DNA of 7,297 bases. Source: Chloroflexota bacterium. Its GTDB lineage: Bacteria; Chloroflexota; Dehalococcoidia; E44-bin15. Numbering within the stretch: the first letter of the stretch is position 1; each line of letters begins with the position of its first letter. The DNA is taken from positions 1 to 7,297 of the forward strand of contig JADFVG010000034.1 of NCBI GenBank assembly GCA_015222405.1, given 5' to 3'. A program made the position numbers and the translations under genes. Positions 6,078-7,297 of this stretch are shown here, piece after piece. Below the pieces are notes generated by a model that did not search any database, was not told the origin of the DNA, and saw only the letters and a list, made by a program, of their open reading frames with translations.

Positions 6078-6108
6078 GGCTTGACGTAAAGAAAAAAGGA
6101 GGTGTCAG

Positions 6109-6564
6109 TTGGCAGAAGAGATCAACATCGAGGAGATGAAAAAAGCCATAGGGAAACCAACGGGGTCCTCCACCATTGAGATTGAGAAGGGGATGATCAA
6201 GAAGTTTGCCGAGTCCCTTGAGGACCCCAACCCACTATGGCAAGACGAGGAGTATGCCAAGAAAGCCCGGTTTGGAGGTATTGTTGCCCCACCGGGTCTT
6301 CTTATGGCTGCGATGATGCTGGGGGAGCGTGCACCACTGCCCTTCGCGATGCCCATGGCACGCATTCTCGATGGCGGTGGGGAGTGGGAGTACTTCAAGC
6401 CGATGAGGCCTGGCGATGTGCTAACCGTGGCAAGCAAGCTCCACGACATCAGGGAGCGTGAGGGCAAGATGGGTAAGATGCTATTCATGGTGACTGAGAC
6501 CACGTGGACAAATCAAAACAACGAGTTAGTGGCCAGGGCTCTTGGCACTCTAATCAATTACTAG
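6109..6564 (+). CDS. MaoC/FAS1-like dehydratase, non-catalytic-type N-domain (HadA-like)
   Basis: A 151-residue hot-dog-fold protein of the MaoC N-terminal/FAS1-like dehydratase type. The start is TTG, supported by AGGAGG (6097-6102) at 6-nt spacing. Motifs are IGKPTG (14-19), IEIEKGMIKKFAESLEDPNPLW (residues 23-44), FGGIVAPPGLLM (55-66), GGGEWEYFKPMRPGD (89-103) and the terminal ALGTLINY. It lacks the ASGD-x4-H catalytic signature of (R)-enoyl-CoA hydratases, having LEDPNPLW at the equivalent place. In family terms such proteins pair with a catalytic MaoC subunit, as HadA does with HadB in mycobacterial dehydratases, and help form the acyl tunnel. The catalytic partner follows 11 nt downstream, consistent with one complex. 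Substrate chain and carrier (CoA or ACP) cannot be read from sequence. Confidence 0.85.
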   Translation: MAEEINIEEMKKAIGKPTGSSTIEIEKGMIKKFAESLEDPNPLWQDEEYAKKARFGGIVAPPGLLMAAMMLGERAPLPFAMPMARILDGGGEWEYFKPMRPGDVLTVASKLHDIREREGKMGKMLFMVTETTWTNQNNELVARALGTLINY

Positions 6565-6575
6565 GCAGGTGAAGC

Positions 6576-7007
6576 ATGGCGAAGCAGGTCTATTACGAGG
6601 ATGTCGAAGAAGGTATGGAGATTCCTCCCTTGGTCAAAAACCCCACTACCCAGCAACTGGTGAAATGGGCTGGTGCCTCAGGAGACTATTATCAGATTCA
6701 CTACGATAAGGACTTCGCCCTGGCTAGCGGCCTGCCGGGGGTCATCGTCCATGGAAGGTTGAAGTCAAGCTTTCTGGCCGAGCTCCTGAGCGATTGGGTC
6801 GGAGAGGAGGGCGCAGTAAAGAAGGTCTCTGTGCAGCATCGGGGAATGGACTTCCCTGGAGAGCAGTTGACATGCAAGGGGAAGGTAACCAAGAAGTATG
6901 TTCAGGATGGCGAACATATTATAGAGTTAGAGATCTGGACCGAGAACCCGAGAGGGGAAAAGACCGCCCCCGGCTCCGCAGTCGTTGCTCTCCCTTCCCG
7001 TGGGTAG
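6576..7007 (+). CDS. MaoC-like (R)-specific enoyl-thioester hydratase/dehydratase, catalytic subunit (HadB-like)
   Basis: A 143-residue single hot-dog protein. The N-terminal YEDVEEGMEIPPLVKNPT leads to the catalytic signature ASGDYYQIHYD with Asp37 and His42, followed by LPGVIVHGRLKSSFLAELLSDW (residues 53-74), as in MaoC/(R)-hydratases that interconvert 2-enoyl and (R)-3-hydroxyacyl thioesters. The second half (VQHRGMDFPGEQLTCKGKV, then WTENPRGEKTAPGSAVVALP) completes the beta sheet. The ATG is preceded by AGGTGA (6568-6573). It begins 11 nt after the HadA-like stop, and the split of non-catalytic and catalytic hot-dog domains into adjacent genes argues for an obligate heteromer. The SDR downstream suggests a shared 3-hydroxyacyl intermediate; whether the pathway runs towards synthesis or degradation is open. 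Confidence 0.88.
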   Translation: MAKQVYYEDVEEGMEIPPLVKNPTTQQLVKWAGASGDYYQIHYDKDFALASGLPGVIVHGRLKSSFLAELLSDWVGEEGAVKKVSVQHRGMDFPGEQLTCKGKVTKKYVQDGEHIIELEIWTENPRGEKTAPGSAVVALPSRG

Positions 7008-7030
7008 AAAAAGATTAAGAGGTACCCGGA

Positions 7031-7123
7031 ATGACCCAGGGTTCGGCGCTTACTGACGAAGTGAGAGCTATGATTGGCGCCACCAGCGAGCCTGAAATCT
7101 TGGAGGTGGAAAGGGGCTACTGA
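7031..7123 (+). pseudogene. 30-codon ORF resembling a truncated HadA-like N-terminus
   Basis: ATG at 7031 opens a 30-codon frame ending in TGA at 7121-7123, preceded by GAGG (7019-7022) at 8-nt spacing. Residues 12-29, RAMIGATSEPEILEVERG, align without gaps to residues 11-28 of the HadA-like protein upstream, KKAIGKPTGSSTIEIEKG: identities at I, G, E, E and G, with R/K, L/I, V/I and R/K substitutions. This is the usual opening of MaoC-N/FAS1-like dehydratases (IG, then EVExG), but the frame stops where the FAExxxDPNPLY helix should begin. After the stop the DNA goes straight into the ribosome site of the SDR. Best read as the remnant of a second dehydratase gene lost by deletion; a retained small protein is the alternative. 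Confidence 0.55.
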
Positions 7124-7145
7124 AACTAGAGGAGGGAGGTAGAAT

Positions 7146-7297
7146 ATGGGGGAAAGATTAAAAGGTAAGGTAGCCATAGTCACCGGCGCCGGGCGGGGGA
7201 TCGGCAGGGGCGAAGCCTTGGCCCTTGCTGCTGAAGGAGCTAAGGTGGTAGTGAACGACCTCGGTGGCGCAATGGATGGAACCGGGGCCGACAAGAC
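7146..7297 (+). CDS. Short-chain dehydrogenase/reductase, 3' end outside window
   Basis: The first 50 codons are visible. GLKGKVAIVTG-type opening (here RLKGKVAIVTGAGRGIG, residues 4-20) carries the Rossmann TGxxxGIG cofactor loop (14-20), and VVVNDLGG (34-41) ends the second strand with Asp38, usually a sign of NAD(H) preference. The VNDLGG segment is typical of SDRs related to the dehydrogenase domain of peroxisomal multifunctional enzyme type 2 (HSD17B4-like), which oxidises (R)-3-hydroxyacyl-CoA. That fits the (R)-hydratase pair upstream. The ATG has a strong ribosome site, GGAGG (7135-7139), 6 nt upstream. The catalytic Ser-Tyr-Lys lies beyond the window, so the assignment rests on the N-terminus only. 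Confidence 0.88.
   Translation, partial: MGERLKGKVAIVTGAGRGIGRGEALALAAEGAKVVVNDLGGAMDGTGADK

Noticed and set aside
6081..6108. TTGACG in the dehydratase leader as a second -35
   Set aside because: No -10 at the right distance; the position falls on the ribosome site and start codon.

Overview
The window reads as bacterial chromosome, probably environmental. No phage, insertion sequence or CRISPR signal is visible. The mix suggests a Chloroflexota/Dehalococcoidia-like bacterium, at low confidence: an ACL5/Thermus-type aminopropyltransferase next to a pyruvoyl AdoMet decarboxylase, separate MaoC/FAS1-like dehydratase subunits in front of an SDR, frequent TTG/GTG starts, and clean TTGACA/TATAAT-type promoters. 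Taxonomy is inference; nothing here is diagnostic.

Layout. Positions 3-392 (+) hold the 3' part of an isochorismatase-fold gene whose usual catalytic Cys and Lys positions are occupied by Val and Gly. Positions 393-506 hold no gene and no convincing terminator. Positions 507-902 (-) carry four tRNA genes, transcribed in the order Phe(GAA), Leu(CAA), Gln(TTG), Asn(GTT) from a near-consensus promoter (911-939) that should start RNA about 2 nt before tRNA-Phe. Back to back with it, a second promoter drives a MauE/DoxX-type membrane protein (999-1502, +). That gene converges, with 5 nt between, on a transglutaminase-like/TPR protein (1508-2239, -).

Positions 2338-3641 (+) form a two-gene polyamine operon, speD-speE, joined by an ATGA overlap. 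Its own promoter lies at 2242-2270 and a probable terminator at 3623-3654. A 137-nt gap framed by a perfect 12-bp inverted repeat leads to a PcrA/UvrD helicase gene (3791-5947, +). The extended -10 element of that gene is placed so that transcription should begin on the A of the ATG, giving a leaderless mRNA.

Positions 5981-7297 (+) begin an acyl-thioester operon: a strong promoter, a 93-nt leader with inverted repeats, a non-catalytic-type hot-dog (HadA-like) protein, a catalytic MaoC hydratase (HadB-like), a 30-codon ORF that looks like the severed N-terminus of a second HadA-like protein, and the start of an SDR dehydrogenase that runs off the window. The two hot-dog proteins probably form one heteromeric (R)-enoyl-thioester hydratase, and the SDR would act on the 3-hydroxyacyl/3-ketoacyl step next to it.

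I do not see a wholly new system. The most unusual items are the truncated HadA-like ORF, the promoter/start geometry (leaderless pcrA, almost leaderless tRNA transcript), the 1-nt tRNA-Phe/tRNA-Leu junction with mixed CCA encoding, and the atypical isochorismatase active site.
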